IMG/VR virus record: IMGVR_UViG_3300031857_001132
Location: 1 to 26,982 of that record
Origin: a virus
Length of the DNA: 26,982 bases
Direction: 5' to 3' (one strand)
Part shown: one piece after another, positions 1 to 5,928 of the stretch
How the letters are laid out: each line of letters begins with the position of its first letter
Numbering within the stretch: the first letter of the stretch is position 1
Notes under the pieces: generated by a model
Seen by the model: the letters and a program-made list of their open reading frames with translations, nothing else
Databases searched by the model: none
What the model was told of the DNA's origin: nothing
Made by a program: the position numbers and the translations under genes

Positions 1-79
1 CAGCGAAGATCAAATCATGCTGTGGGAAGACAACATCGTCGACAGCTTCTTCGAGGACCCCGACGAGGTACAACCATGA
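1..79 (+). CDS. 3' end of a small unidentified protein (truncated at left edge)
   Basis: An open frame enters from the left edge (first whole codon at base 2) and stops at TGA 77-79. The visible tail is acidic and ends in DPDEVQP. The stop overlaps the ATG of the next gene (ATGA), as in the rest of this gene array, which supports it being a real gene end. An in-frame ATG at 17 would give only a 20-residue peptide, so the real start is probably outside the window. Function cannot be told. Confidence 0.5.
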   Translation, partial: SEDQIMLWEDNIVDSFFEDPDEVQP

Positions 80-267
80 GACTTGTCGACAGACTAAGGC
101 TTCTGGCCGAGGCGTTTGAGCACACCGGCCCGCTCTTGGAGGAGGCCGCTACGCGGCTCGAGGACCAGCGCATGTGGCGACACATGTGGCTGGATGCAGA
201 AAAACGTGTTGAGGAGTTGACAAGTGAACTAAATAAGGTAAGATCACAGCTCTCCAACAGAAAGTAG
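76..267 (+). CDS. Small charged helical protein, 63 aa, unknown function
   Basis: The start ATG at 76 overlaps the preceding stop. The product is almost wholly helical in appearance. Heptad-like leucines run from LVDRLRLLAEAF through VEELTSELNKVRSQL, suggesting a short coiled coil, and two Trp-Met-rich turns lie in the middle (RMWRHMWLDAEKR). Small coiled-coil proteins of this kind are common in early phage gene arrays, but I recognise no family. The longer frame opening at 22 is less likely because the ATGA coupling fits 76. Confidence 0.6.
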   Translation: MRLVDRLRLLAEAFEHTGPLLEEAATRLEDQRMWRHMWLDAEKRVEELTSELNKVRSQLSNRK

Positions 268-277
268 AAAGATTGCC

Positions 278-541
278 ATGGCAAAGAAACGAGAAACCAA
301 AGAGCAGCAGGTGTACAAACAGCTCGCTGCTTGCGGCAAGTACCACGACACCGGCAAGGTGCTCATTGGTCTTCAGTACCGGCCCACGAACCGCCACCTG
401 ATGGGCCCCGATGAGGTGCTCATCCAACGCGTATTGCTTGGAAAGCGGTTCTCCATCTGGCCCCACATCCAGTCCGTCTACGTGATGGGCCTCCTGTTGG
501 TGTTCATGCTGGCCGGTGCCCTTGAAGATCGCTTCAAATGA
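278..541 (+). CDS. Small basic protein with a C-terminal hydrophobic segment, 87 aa
   Basis: It starts at ATG 278, ten bases after the previous stop, with GAAAGATTG upstream as a weak ribosome site. The N-terminus is Lys/Glu-rich (MAKKRETKEQQ). Residues about 66-82 (SVYVMGLLLVFMLAGAL) form a plausible membrane helix, so it may be a tail-anchored inner-membrane protein; this is inferred from hydrophobicity only. Its last codons overlap the next gene by ATGA. No family recognised. Confidence 0.6.
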   Translation: MAKKRETKEQQVYKQLAACGKYHDTGKVLIGLQYRPTNRHLMGPDEVLIQRVLLGKRFSIWPHIQSVYVMGLLLVFMLAGALEDRFK

Positions 542-1023
542 AAAAGCGCAGCAAATACCGACCACGCACCGTGCTCCTGAACCCCATGGAGTACGTGCTC
601 TCCGGCATGCGCGCTGTTCGCGACCTGCCAGGCGTGTACCTCAATGTGCAGCTCAAGAACCGCGCAGCGCTGGAGCAAATCCGACTGGGCACCGCCACCC
701 GGGCCGACGTGGACATGCTCATCGGCGCGTTCAACATCACCGAAGCCCTGGCCATGAACGGCCACGGCAAAGATTGGATGCAAGAGATCAAACAAGGCCA
801 AGACGCGCTGCTGGAACTCTCCCGGCGGGGCGTGGCCCGAGGCATGCAATTCATCATGAAAGCCCAAGAGTGGGAAGCCCTCAAGGTCGTGATGGACCTG
901 CACGAAGAGCAGCTCGCGCACTGCACCGTGATGGATATCGAGCGCGCGCACGACGCTGTGCAAAAAGTAGTGGCGCAGGGTAAAGCCCGCGCCGTTGTTC
1001 AAACCAGAAAGGAAGAAGCATGA
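538..1023 (+). CDS. Conserved phage protein, 161 aa, helical, unknown function
   Basis: Translation is coupled to the previous gene by ATGA. The product is all-helical in appearance, with NPMEYVLSGM near the N-terminus, then FNITEALAMNGHGKDW and GQDALLELSRRG in the middle. I recall similar proteins in Burkholderiales phages and prophages, always as hypothetical; this is memory, not a search. There are no catalytic motifs. The basic N-terminus (MKKRSKYRPRT) could bind nucleic acid. The next gene also overlaps by ATGA. Confidence 0.75.
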   Translation: MKKRSKYRPRTVLLNPMEYVLSGMRAVRDLPGVYLNVQLKNRAALEQIRLGTATRADVDMLIGAFNITEALAMNGHGKDWMQEIKQGQDALLELSRRGVARGMQFIMKAQEWEALKVVMDLHEEQLAHCTVMDIERAHDAVQKVVAQGKARAVVQTRKEEA

Positions 1024-1583
1024 CCAAGTCCGACAAAATCCGAGAGTATTTCCGCAAGCACCCCAACGCTGATGTGGCCAAGGTGGCCGCCCGGTTCGAG
1101 GCCCCCAAGCCCATGACCTACAAGCTGCGCAAGCAGGTTCAAGAGTGGGACCAACTGATCACGACCTCCACGCCGTCCGGGCGCAAAGTCACCATCAGCG
1201 CATCACAACTGGCCATCGCAGACAAGCTGGGCATTGACCACAACACCTTCATTGAGCATGCACTCAAGGCCGGCGTGATCCAGTACGACGAGCCAGAAGC
1301 CGACGTCAATAACTTGCTCTACATAGACGCCCCCTGGAACCCGCCAGCGATTTTGCCAGTGCCTGAGGTCAACGCCCTTGAGGTTCAAGTGGCGGGCAGC
1401 CATTACAAAGACATGGCCATACAGCCTGTGGAATTTGTCCACGCCAACGGCATCGGATACTTTGAGGGTAACGTCATCAAGTACGTCACCCGGTGGCGAA
1501 ACAAGAACGGCATTGCCGACCTGGAGAAGGCCAAGCACTACATCGAGCTGCTGATTGAGCTGGAGACAAGGGGCACGAAATGA
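1020..1583 (+). CDS. DUF3310 (T7 gp1.7-type nucleotide kinase family) protein with an N-terminal HTH-like extension
   Basis: The C-terminal part, residues about 127-182, carries the DUF3310 signature: SHYK, IQPVEFVHANGIGYFEGN, VIKYVTRWRNKNG and a closing LEKAKHYIELLIE helix. The best known relative is T7 gp1.7, a nucleoside monophosphate kinase, so a role in phage nucleotide metabolism is reasonable. The first 85 residues are not part of that family. They look like one or two short helical DNA-binding units (DKIREYFRKHPNADVAKVAARF, then SASQLAIADKLGIDHNTF). The fusion is visible; whether the N-terminus binds DNA is inference. ATGA overlaps occur at both ends. Confidence 0.85.
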   Translation: MTKSDKIREYFRKHPNADVAKVAARFEAPKPMTYKLRKQVQEWDQLITTSTPSGRKVTISASQLAIADKLGIDHNTFIEHALKAGVIQYDEPEADVNNLLYIDAPWNPPAILPVPEVNALEVQVAGSHYKDMAIQPVEFVHANGIGYFEGNVIKYVTRWRNKNGIADLEKAKHYIELLIELETRGTK

Positions 1584-1708
1584 ACCACGCATGGCGGCAC
1601 ACGGACCCCTACCCGACCAACCCGTTCGAGCGGGTGGACGGCAAAGAACTGGAGCGGCTGCACAAGCTGCAACAACCCCAACCTGTCTTTGAAGAGGCCC
1701 TGCTATGA
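1580..1708 (+). CDS. Miniprotein, 42 aa, unknown function
   Basis: A short frame, ATG 1580 to TGA 1706-1708, is locked between two ATGA overlaps, which is the main evidence that it is translated. The peptide begins MNHAWRHTDPYPTNPFERVD and ends in an acidic LFxEEALL-like tail. It has no membrane segment and no metal motif. It may act only to pass ribosomes to the zinc-ribbon gene downstream. Confidence 0.5.
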   Translation: MNHAWRHTDPYPTNPFERVDGKELERLHKLQQPQPVFEEALL

Positions 1709-1866
1709 ACCACGATGAACACGAGACATGCCCCAAGTGCGGGTCCGAAGAATACGACACCATCAAGTGGTCATGGCAGCAGGGCATCACCCCGTACGCC
1801 GACTATTGCGTCTGTTGCTCCTGCGAGCACGAGTGGAGCGAAGACGATGTTGGAGCACGGACATGA
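1705..1866 (+). CDS. Zinc-ribbon miniprotein, 53 aa
   Basis: The frame starts at ATG 1705, overlapping the previous stop, and ends at 1866. Cysteines fall as CPKC (residues 9-12) and a cluster at 35, 37, 38 and 40 (CVCCSC), about 22 residues apart. This is the layout of a small zinc ribbon. Such ribbons bind nucleic acid or protein partners; the target here cannot be told. The C-terminus is acidic. Two extra Cys in the second knuckle are unusual. Confidence 0.65.
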   Translation: MNHDEHETCPKCGSEEYDTIKWSWQQGITPYADYCVCCSCEHEWSEDDVGART

Positions 1867-2099
1867 GCACCGCCATGAAATACGTCGCCGCAATCTGGGT
1901 GGTGCTGTCCATCGTGATTGGCTACGAACTGATGGGCATGTCCTTCCAAAAAGGCTTTGAGCAGGGCTACGTTGAGGGGCGCGAGAGAGCGCTCATGTCC
2001 CCGCAAGCCTTGGAGACATGCACCAAGTGGTGGTTCGACGGCAGTGAGCCACGGGCCAAGCAAGCAATGAATCAATACTGTGAACGGAGAAAGAAATGA
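1863..2099 (+). CDS. Single-pass membrane protein, 78 aa
   Basis: The start at 1863 (MSTAMKYVAA) overlaps the previous stop; ATG 1875 is an alternative. Residues about 7-26 (YVAAIWVVLSIVIGYELMGM) form a clear N-terminal transmembrane helix or uncleaved signal anchor. A soluble, charged domain of about 50 residues with two Cys follows (LETCTKWW and NQYCERRKK). With this topology the C-terminal part could lie in the periplasm with a disulfide. This is inferred; no family recognised. Confidence 0.6.
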   Translation: MSTAMKYVAAIWVVLSIVIGYELMGMSFQKGFEQGYVEGRERALMSPQALETCTKWWFDGSEPRAKQAMNQYCERRKK

Positions 2100-2389
2100 A
2101 CGCACAACACACACCGGGTCCGTGGAGGATGCGCGCCGCGATCAAGTCAGATGAGTTTGATATTCGGGACGAGGGGTCATCCGGCGGGTACGCGCCGATA
2201 GCAAAGGTCAAAGGCGACAAGCGGTCAACGATGGAACAAGCGGCTGCAAACGCCCGACTGATTGCTGCCGCACCTGATCTTTTGGACGCGCTTCAAACTA
2301 TGCCGCAAAGCATGTCCGCGACTGATGAAGAGTACTGGGCTTGGGTTGACAAAGCGCGTGCGGCGATCGACAAAGCAACAGGAGGCTAA
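2096..2389 (+). CDS. Widespread small phage protein of the HTPGPW...ANARLIAAAPDLL type, 97 aa
   Basis: The sequence begins MNAQHTPGPW and contains AANARLIAAAPDLLDALQ followed by AWVDKARAAIDKA. I know this arrangement from many phage and prophage proteins, all without an assigned function; this is family memory, not a search. The start overlaps the previous stop by ATGA. The N-terminal half is predicted to be a beta hairpin and the C-terminal half two helices. Confidence 0.8.
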   Translation: MNAQHTPGPWRMRAAIKSDEFDIRDEGSSGGYAPIAKVKGDKRSTMEQAAANARLIAAAPDLLDALQTMPQSMSATDEEYWAWVDKARAAIDKATGG

Positions 2390-2391
2390 TC

Positions 2392-2577
2392 ATGAGCAGC
2401 GTACACGCAGTGACACAAGACTTGGCGTTCACCTTGAAGGTGGCGTCGTTCTACCCGATACCCACGGACAAGCTGGTCAAAGAGTTCAGCGAGTGGGTGG
2501 CCGAGAAAGGCAAGGAGCACAACTTCATCACATGGAGAGTGTCGATTGAAGGCGCAGTTAAGGAGTACGGAGTATGA
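2392..2577 (+). CDS. Small protein, 61 aa, unknown function
   Basis: ATG 2392 follows the previous stop by two bases with AACAGGAGGC just upstream, a strong Shine-Dalgarno sequence that fixes the start. The product is mixed alpha/beta: FTLKVASFYPIPTDKLVKEF followed by HNFITWRVSIEGAVKEYGV. No family recognised. Its stop overlaps the next start. Confidence 0.6.
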   Translation: MSSVHAVTQDLAFTLKVASFYPIPTDKLVKEFSEWVAEKGKEHNFITWRVSIEGAVKEYGV

Positions 2578-2774
2578 GCCAAGCAGAGCGAGAAAAGATT
2601 GAGGCCGAGTATTTCGGCATGGGCAAGGTTGGGCAGAAGTACCACGCACCAGCGGCATGGGGGCCAAGCGCTTGGCGCAAGACGATGAAATATTGGGCGG
2701 CACTGGCCCTTGGTATTGTCCTCGGTGCGATTGCTGCTGGTGTGCTGGCTGTTGTTGTGGGGGTGGTGAGATGA
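2574..2774 (+). CDS. Tail-anchored membrane peptide, 66 aa
   Basis: An N-terminal soluble stretch of about 38 residues is followed by a strongly hydrophobic C-terminal helix (residues about 40-65, Ala/Leu/Ile/Val only) that ends in a single Arg. It looks like a tail-anchored inner-membrane protein. ATGA couples it to the genes on both sides. Holin-like or superinfection-exclusion roles are possible but unsupported. Confidence 0.55.
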   Translation: MSQAEREKIEAEYFGMGKVGQKYHAPAAWGPSAWRKTMKYWAALALGIVLGAIAAGVLAVVVGVVR

Positions 2775-2887
2775 GCAAGATCGACCAGTTCATTGATTGG
2801 TGGTTCTCGGGCCGCTGTTTAAAAAGCCCAGCTTTGTGGGTTGGCATTGTTGCCTATACCCTTGGCTATTTTGCGGGGAAGTCATGA
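2771..2887 (+). CDS. Membrane miniprotein, 38 aa
   Basis: The frame from ATG 2771 to TGA 2887 is flanked by ATGA overlaps. The peptide has an amphipathic start (MSKIDQFIDWWFSG) and one short hydrophobic segment (PALWVGIVAYTLGYFAG). It is too short to classify. Its position directly after another membrane peptide suggests the two could work together. Confidence 0.45.
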   Translation: MSKIDQFIDWWFSGRCLKSPALWVGIVAYTLGYFAGKS

Positions 2888-3174
2888 GCAAACAAACCGA
2901 AGCAATAAAGCTGGCGATAGAAGTATTTGACGGTAATTGGCATGATGAAATTGTCGATACAGAATGGGCTGACAAAGCAAACAACGCCATCACAGTCCTG
3001 CGTGAGGCTTTGGCAGAGCAGCCAGCCCCCGACTACGCATGGCCCACCGTGCAGGATTACGAAGCCGATGTTGGCTTCAAGGTGAACGATGCATTCCAGA
3101 TGGGCTGGGACATGGCGCGGACTACGAACGACCTTTTTAGACAGATGGGAGCGGCACATGACCACGCTGACTGA
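2884..3174 (+). CDS. Small acidic protein, 96 aa, unknown function
   Basis: The start ATG 2884 overlaps the previous stop. The first half is helical ([28 protein letters not shown]). The second half carries a motif around [16 protein letters not shown], of the kind seen in several small phage hypothetical proteins. The reading frame continues 17 bases into the next gene. No function can be assigned. Confidence 0.6.
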   Translation: MSKQTEAIKLAIEVFDGNWHDEIVDTEWADKANNAITVLREALAEQPAPDYAWPTVQDYEADVGFKVNDAFQMGWDMARTTNDLFRQMGAAHDHAD

Positions 3175-3412
3175 AATACTCAACAACCCGGATGAACACT
3201 ACCCCGGCAACTTCGACACACCCGAGAGAGCCAACGCTCTGCTGACTGGCCTGTGCCAAGACGCGGCAACCGAGATCGAGCGCCTGAACAAAGCCCTGCA
3301 CTGGGAACAGGACCGCTCAGAGCGCATCGGCACACACGGCCCCGGATGCCACACATGGGGGCCAAGACACTACGAGTGCCTGTTGCGGGAGTTCAACAAG
3401 GAGAACACATGA
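3158..3412 (+). CDS. Conserved small phage protein with [18 protein letters not shown] motif, 84 aa
   Basis: Start ATG 3158 has GGGAG seven bases upstream and lies inside the end of the previous gene. The C-terminal motif, from about residue 61, reads [21 protein letters not shown] recall this Cys/His-bearing segment at the ends of other small phage proteins of unknown function. The two Cys and three His could bind a metal. A helical region ([18 protein letters not shown]) precedes it. Confidence 0.65.
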   Translation: MTTLTEILNNPDEHYPGNFDTPERANALLTGLCQDAATEIERLNKALHWEQDRSERIGTHGPGCHTWGPRHYECLLREFNKENT

Positions 3413-3594
3413 TCAACCGCTTCATCACCTGGCTGCGCCGCGAAGATCAAGCGTTGGAGCCACTGCGCAAACAAATTGAACAACAGGAGAAACCCGTGGA
3501 ATGGGACCAACTGCAAACCATCTGCCTGTACGTGATCTACATCACCATCATCATGGGTTGCGGCCTGCTGGTGGCCTTTTGGATCATGGCATGA
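3409..3594 (+). CDS. Tail-anchored membrane protein, 61 aa
   Basis: ATG 3409 overlaps the preceding stop by ATGA. The N-terminal two thirds are charged and helical ([24 protein letters not shown]). Residues about 39-60 are a single hydrophobic segment that includes [20 protein letters not shown]. This is the third small membrane protein in the array. Topology is inferred from hydrophobicity alone. Confidence 0.55.
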   Translation: MINRFITWLRREDQALEPLRKQIEQQEKPVEWDQLQTICLYVIYITIIMGCGLLVAFWIMA

Positions 3595-3854
3595 GGGCCG
3601 CGAGCCACGCCACTGAGCTGCACCTGCGCGTGTGCGGCATTCCCTGCTTGGTCCGCGTCACGCACTGGGTGCCGTGGACCGCGAGCCGCGTCACCGCCGA
3701 AGCCGACGACAGCTACCCCGAAGACGGCGGCTATGGGGATTGGGAAATCCTCGACCTCAAATCCCGACCCGCCCCATGGCTGGCGCGTAAGATGACCGCC
3801 CACGACCGCACCGAGCTGGAACAAGAGATTTTTAACCACATGGAGAACCATTGA
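3591..3854 (+). CDS. Small protein, 87 aa, unknown function
   Basis: ATG 3591 overlaps the previous stop. The product is probably a compact beta-rich fold: LRVCGIPCLVRVTHWVPWTASR, an acidic stretch DDSYPEDGGYGDWEILDL, then a helix. I recall similar short proteins from phages, without function. Its last codons (FNHMENH then stop) fall in a 29-bp sequence repeated at 4074-4102, so the tail of this gene appears to be duplicated downstream of the next gene. Confidence 0.6.
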   Translation: MRAASHATELHLRVCGIPCLVRVTHWVPWTASRVTAEADDSYPEDGGYGDWEILDLKSRPAPWLARKMTAHDRTELEQEIFNHMENH

Positions 3855-3860
3855 AATGAC
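3832..3860 (+). repeat. 29-bp direct repeat, left copy
   Basis: This sequence (starts TTAACCACATGGAGAACC, ends TGAAATGAC) is repeated at 4074-4102 with one mismatch (T versus C). The left copy covers the end of the gene at 3591-3854 and the start codon of the gene at 3856. Confidence 0.9.
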
Positions 3861-4077
3861 CACTAAAAAATCCCGCTTAATATTGGACACGATTGAGCAG
3901 TATCCCCATCTCACTAAGGCGGACCTGCCTGGGGACTGGACCTGGCTTGAACATGACGTTCGCAATGAGACCCTAGAAGAGATCGCTTGCGTTATTGGGT
4001 CGTTACCGCTTGAAGGGGATTTGGCTGTAACAATTGCCGAGTGGATCAGACAACAAAAGGCAAAGCCTAGTTATTAA
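3856..4077 (+). CDS. Small acidic protein, 73 aa, probable inserted gene
   Basis: The gene begins at ATG 3856, one base after the previous stop, and ends at TAA 4075-4077. The product is a soluble mixed protein (MTTKKSRLILDTIEQYPHL ... EGDLAVTIAEWIRQQKAK) with no recognised family. It is visibly richer in A+T than its neighbours and lies exactly between two 29-bp direct repeats. It is also one of the few places where the ATGA coupling is broken. These facts suggest it was added to the array later, bringing a duplicated copy of the junction. Confidence 0.6.
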   Translation: MTTKKSRLILDTIEQYPHLTKADLPGDWTWLEHDVRNETLEEIACVIGSLPLEGDLAVTIAEWIRQQKAKPSY

Positions 4078-4102
4078 CCACATGGAGAACCACTGAAATG
4101 AC
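4074..4102 (+). repeat. 29-bp direct repeat, right copy
   Basis: 28 of 29 bases match 3832-3860. Here the segment that encodes NHMEN-stop in the left copy is non-coding, because the gene before it stops at 4077. It ends at the ATG of the next gene (4098), so both copies supply a start codon in the same position. Confidence 0.9.
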
Positions 4103-4331
4103 AACTATGACCACCACGACCAACACCCCACCCAAGAAGCGCACCGCGCAACGCCTCACCCACGCCGACATCATCCACGCCCAACAAGCCATCTACGAGC
4201 CCCAGCTCCAAACCCTGGCCGACGAGATCAACGCCCTGCGCGATGAACTGGACAATGCGCGCGCCACACTGGCCAAGGTCCGCGCATCGTGGGTCTACGC
4301 CGTCCAGTACTGGGCCACGGGGGAAATATGA
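4098..4331 (+). CDS. Coiled-coil protein, 77 aa
   Basis: ATG 4098 lies at the end of the right 29-bp repeat, with GGAGAACCACTGAA upstream as ribosome site. The Thr-rich basic N-terminus (MTTMTTTTNTPPKKRTAQR) is followed by a long heptad-patterned helix (LQTLADEINALRDELDNARATLAKV). Similar short phage proteins exist but have no known function. It overlaps the next gene by ATGA. Confidence 0.6.
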   Translation: MTTMTTTTNTPPKKRTAQRLTHADIIHAQQAIYEPQLQTLADEINALRDELDNARATLAKVRASWVYAVQYWATGEI

Positions 4332-4672
4332 CCTTCTCAGACTGGTGGCAACAAATGACCCCCGCCGAACAACGCACCCTCGGTGAAAACAACGCCCGCT
4401 TTGTCTGGGAAGAATGCCAAAAGCACACCCTCATGACCATTGAAGACGCCTGTAAAGCCCAGGTGGCCTACGACGAAGGGCACAAAGAGGGCCTCAAGGA
4501 AGGCCTGCGCCAAGGGCAAGAGGCCTTCAAGGTCCACATCGCCGGCTATCGCCTCACCCCCGGCGTGCAGCCCGGCATGATCTGGATCAGCAACGCCGCC
4601 GGCGAGGGCGGAGACTTCCGATTGGAAGAACTCGCCCAGGCCATCGACCAGTTCTTCAAGGACCGGTTCTGA
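4328..4672 (+). CDS. Small protein, 114 aa, unknown function
   Basis: The start at 4328 is coupled by ATGA to the previous gene. The N-terminal half is helical and begins MTFSDWWQQMTPAEQRTLGE; a charged turn with repeated HKEGLKEGLRQGQE follows. The last third (IAGYRLTPGVQPGMIWISN, then RLEELAQAIDQFF) looks like a separate beta-alpha unit. No family recognised. The stop TGA overlaps the following ATG by one base. Confidence 0.6.
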   Translation: MTFSDWWQQMTPAEQRTLGENNARFVWEECQKHTLMTIEDACKAQVAYDEGHKEGLKEGLRQGQEAFKVHIAGYRLTPGVQPGMIWISNAAGEGGDFRLEELAQAIDQFFKDRF

Positions 4673-4806
4673 TGACCTGCAAACACAACTGGATCCCCGC
4701 CGACTTCCCCAACGAACCCGCCAACTACCACCGCTTTGTCTGCAGCCGATGCCACCACTTGGCCACCGCGCTGCTCAAACCTCACCCCAAGGAGCCCCAA
4801 CCATGA
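4672..4806 (+). CDS. Zinc-binding miniprotein, 44 aa
   Basis: ATG 4672 overlaps the previous TGA and the frame stops at 4804-4806. Cys and His residues are arranged as CKH near residue 3 and CSRCHH at 24-29, a typical small zinc knuckle (C-x-H ... C-x2-C). A proline-rich tail follows. Miniproteins with CKHxW ... CxxC are common in phage early regions. Function unknown. Confidence 0.55.
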   Translation: MTCKHNWIPADFPNEPANYHRFVCSRCHHLATALLKPHPKEPQP

Positions 4807-5054
4807 GACCCGCCATCCCCTCCACCGACAGCCCACCCACCCCCATCCAAGACGTCGAGCTGGCCGAGTACGTCAAAGCCCTGCGCCGACGCATCGAAGT
4901 CGACCTCGACCAAATCACCGCCCTGGCCACACAGGTCTACGAGCTTAAGGGCGAGAACACCCGCCTGAAGTTCGAGGTGGAAATGCTGTCGCTGGACCTG
5001 AACCTCAAAGACAACCCCCAGGCGGCCTCACAGTGGACCAACGTCAAGCCATGA
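4803..5054 (+). CDS. Leucine-zipper-like protein, 83 aa
   Basis: ATG 4803 overlaps the previous stop. After a Pro-rich disordered start (PAIPSTDSPPTPIQD), residues about 20-72 form one amphipathic helix. Leucines and valines are spaced in heptads (VKALRRRIEVDLDQITALATQVYELKGE and onward). It should dimerise. DNA binding is not evident. Coupled to the next gene by ATGA. Confidence 0.6.
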   Translation: MRPAIPSTDSPPTPIQDVELAEYVKALRRRIEVDLDQITALATQVYELKGENTRLKFEVEMLSLDLNLKDNPQAASQWTNVKP

Positions 5055-5350
5055 GCCTCACCCCTCCACCCAGGTCCAAACGGGGCCCCAAGGGGGCTGT
5101 GGGCGGCTCAGAAGGCCTGGAGGCGCTCCAAGCACTTTGGATGGGCCTCGGATCGCGGCTCATGGTCCAAGTCATCTGCCTGACCATCGACGATAAACAA
5201 GTGATTTGCATCGCGCCCGTGGTCCACGCACCGGATCTGGGCATCTGCGCAGGAGAGATTCAAGCCATCGAGTTCGGAGAGCTGCTGCCCGCGTTCCTCG
5301 CCGCACAACTCCTCCAAGACCACGCACCGGACGAAGAAGACCGGCATTGA
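5051..5350 (+). CDS. Small protein, 99 aa, unknown function; last gene of the left array
   Basis: ATG 5051 overlaps the preceding stop. The first 25 residues are Pro/Lys/Gly-rich and probably disordered. The remainder looks like a beta-sandwich strand set (LMVQVICLTIDDKQVICIAPVV, LGICAGEIQAIEFGELLPAFL). No family recognised. The gene ends seven bases before a very tight G-quadruplex motif and meets a minus-strand gene head-on. Confidence 0.55.
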   Translation: MSLTPPPRSKRGPKGAVGGSEGLEALQALWMGLGSRLMVQVICLTIDDKQVICIAPVVHAPDLGICAGEIQAIEFGELLPAFLAAQLLQDHAPDEEDRH

Positions 5351-5357
5351 ACAAGAT

Positions 5358-5374
5358 GGGGTGGGGTGGGAGGG
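5358..5374 (+). promoter_or_regulatory. G-quadruplex motif with single-base loops, between convergent genes
   Basis: Four G-runs (4, 4, 3 and 3) are separated by single bases (T, T, A). This is the tightest and most stable class of quadruplex-forming sequence. It lies seven bases after the stop at 5350 and just beyond the 3' end of the minus-strand gene. Formation in vivo is inference. Confidence 0.7.
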
Positions 5375-5380
5375 AGATTG

Positions 5381-5692
5381 TCAGCGGCCCGGGCCGTCCA
5401 CACGCGCTGTTTCTTCCAGATTGTCTATCCGGATGTCCGTGCGGTCGCCGTTTAAGAAGCGCAAACGGTGGATGGGCCAATAGCCAAGGACCAAGAACCA
5501 CGCGACCTTGGCCGCCAAGTACGAAGTGCCCTCCAAGCGCACACGCAGCTCAGGAACAGCAGTCGAGGTCTCGCTCCCAGCAAACTCACCACGCAACCGA
5601 CCATGCCGCCAGATCAACGCGCCATTGCCACTGTCACAGTACTGGAGCATCTCACGCATGTACGTGAGAGTGTTAGGATCAGGTTTGCTCAT
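5381..5692 (-). CDS. Degenerate HNH-endonuclease-like protein, 103 aa
   Basis: This is the only convincing minus-strand gene. Upstream of its ATG, AAAGGAACG gives a good ribosome site. The fold pattern matches phage HNH proteins: TYMREMLQYCDSGNGALIWR at the start, then YLAAKVAWFLVLGYWP and FLNGDRTDIRIDNLEE. The residues expected to be catalytic are altered. The usual YxAHR is YLAAK, the usual DHINGD is RFLNGD, and the DN of the last element is DI. Cleavage activity is therefore doubtful. It may be a DNA-binding remnant or a repurposed regulator. Confidence 0.7.
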   Translation of the reverse strand: MSKPDPNTLTYMREMLQYCDSGNGALIWRHGRLRGEFAGSETSTAVPELRVRLEGTSYLAAKVAWFLVLGYWPIHRLRFLNGDRTDIRIDNLEETARVDGPGR

Positions 5693-5726
5693 CGCGTCGT
5701 TCCTTTAAAACGAGGGGTGGGAAGTG

Positions 5727-5755
5727 AAGCCCCAGTGTGTCGAGCACTGGGGCTT
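5727..5755. terminator. 11-bp perfect hairpin, possible terminator
   Basis: AAGCCCCAGTG (5727-5737) pairs perfectly with CACTGGGGCTT (5745-5755) around a 7-base loop. The T-run on the + strand is only three bases, so termination would be modest. It lies in the 5' leader of the minus-strand gene and at the far end of any + transcript reading through from the left array. Confidence 0.55.
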
Positions 5756-5780
5756 TGCGCATTGTAGCGCACGGGTGTAA

Positions 5781-5804
5781 GGGGAAAAAGGGGCAAGGGA
5801 AGGG
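5781..5804 (+). promoter_or_regulatory. Second G-quadruplex motif
   Basis: G-runs of 4, 4, 3 and 3 are separated by AAAAA, CAA and AA, which fits the standard G3+ with loops of up to 7. More G-runs follow at 5812 and 5836. Together with 5358-5374 it brackets the minus-strand gene. Confidence 0.6.
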
Positions 5805-5871
5805 TTTTATTGGGGTTTACCCTAGTAAAAAGGGGCAGGGAGCGCGGAACGCGGGTCAAATTTGCGCTTTT

Positions 5872-5898
5872 AGTAGGATTATTCTCAACTTCATTTAC
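5872..5898 (-). repeat. Inverted repeat, left arm core
   Basis: The reverse complement of this 27-base core matches 6048-6074 at 26 of 27 positions. Weaker identity extends over about 51 bases (41 match), from 5854-5904 against 6042-6092. Read as protein, both arms begin with nearly the same peptide (MNVNEVENNPT on the minus strand, MKVNEVENNPT on the plus strand). Confidence 0.85.
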
Positions 5899-5928
5899 GT
5901 TCATAGGCAGTAAATATTGGTGAACAAG

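Noticed and set aside
5358-5804. Possible CRISPR or tandem-repeat array in the G-rich region
   Set aside because: There are no repeats of constant length separated by unique spacers, only G-runs and short heptamers.
5689-5904. Minus-strand open frame of 71 residues starting MNVNEVENNPT
   Set aside because: Only the first part resembles anything (the 6042 gene start). The rest reads through the G-quadruplex and hairpin and overlaps the start of the HNH-like gene. It is treated as an inverted duplication rather than a gene, though an active remnant cannot be excluded.
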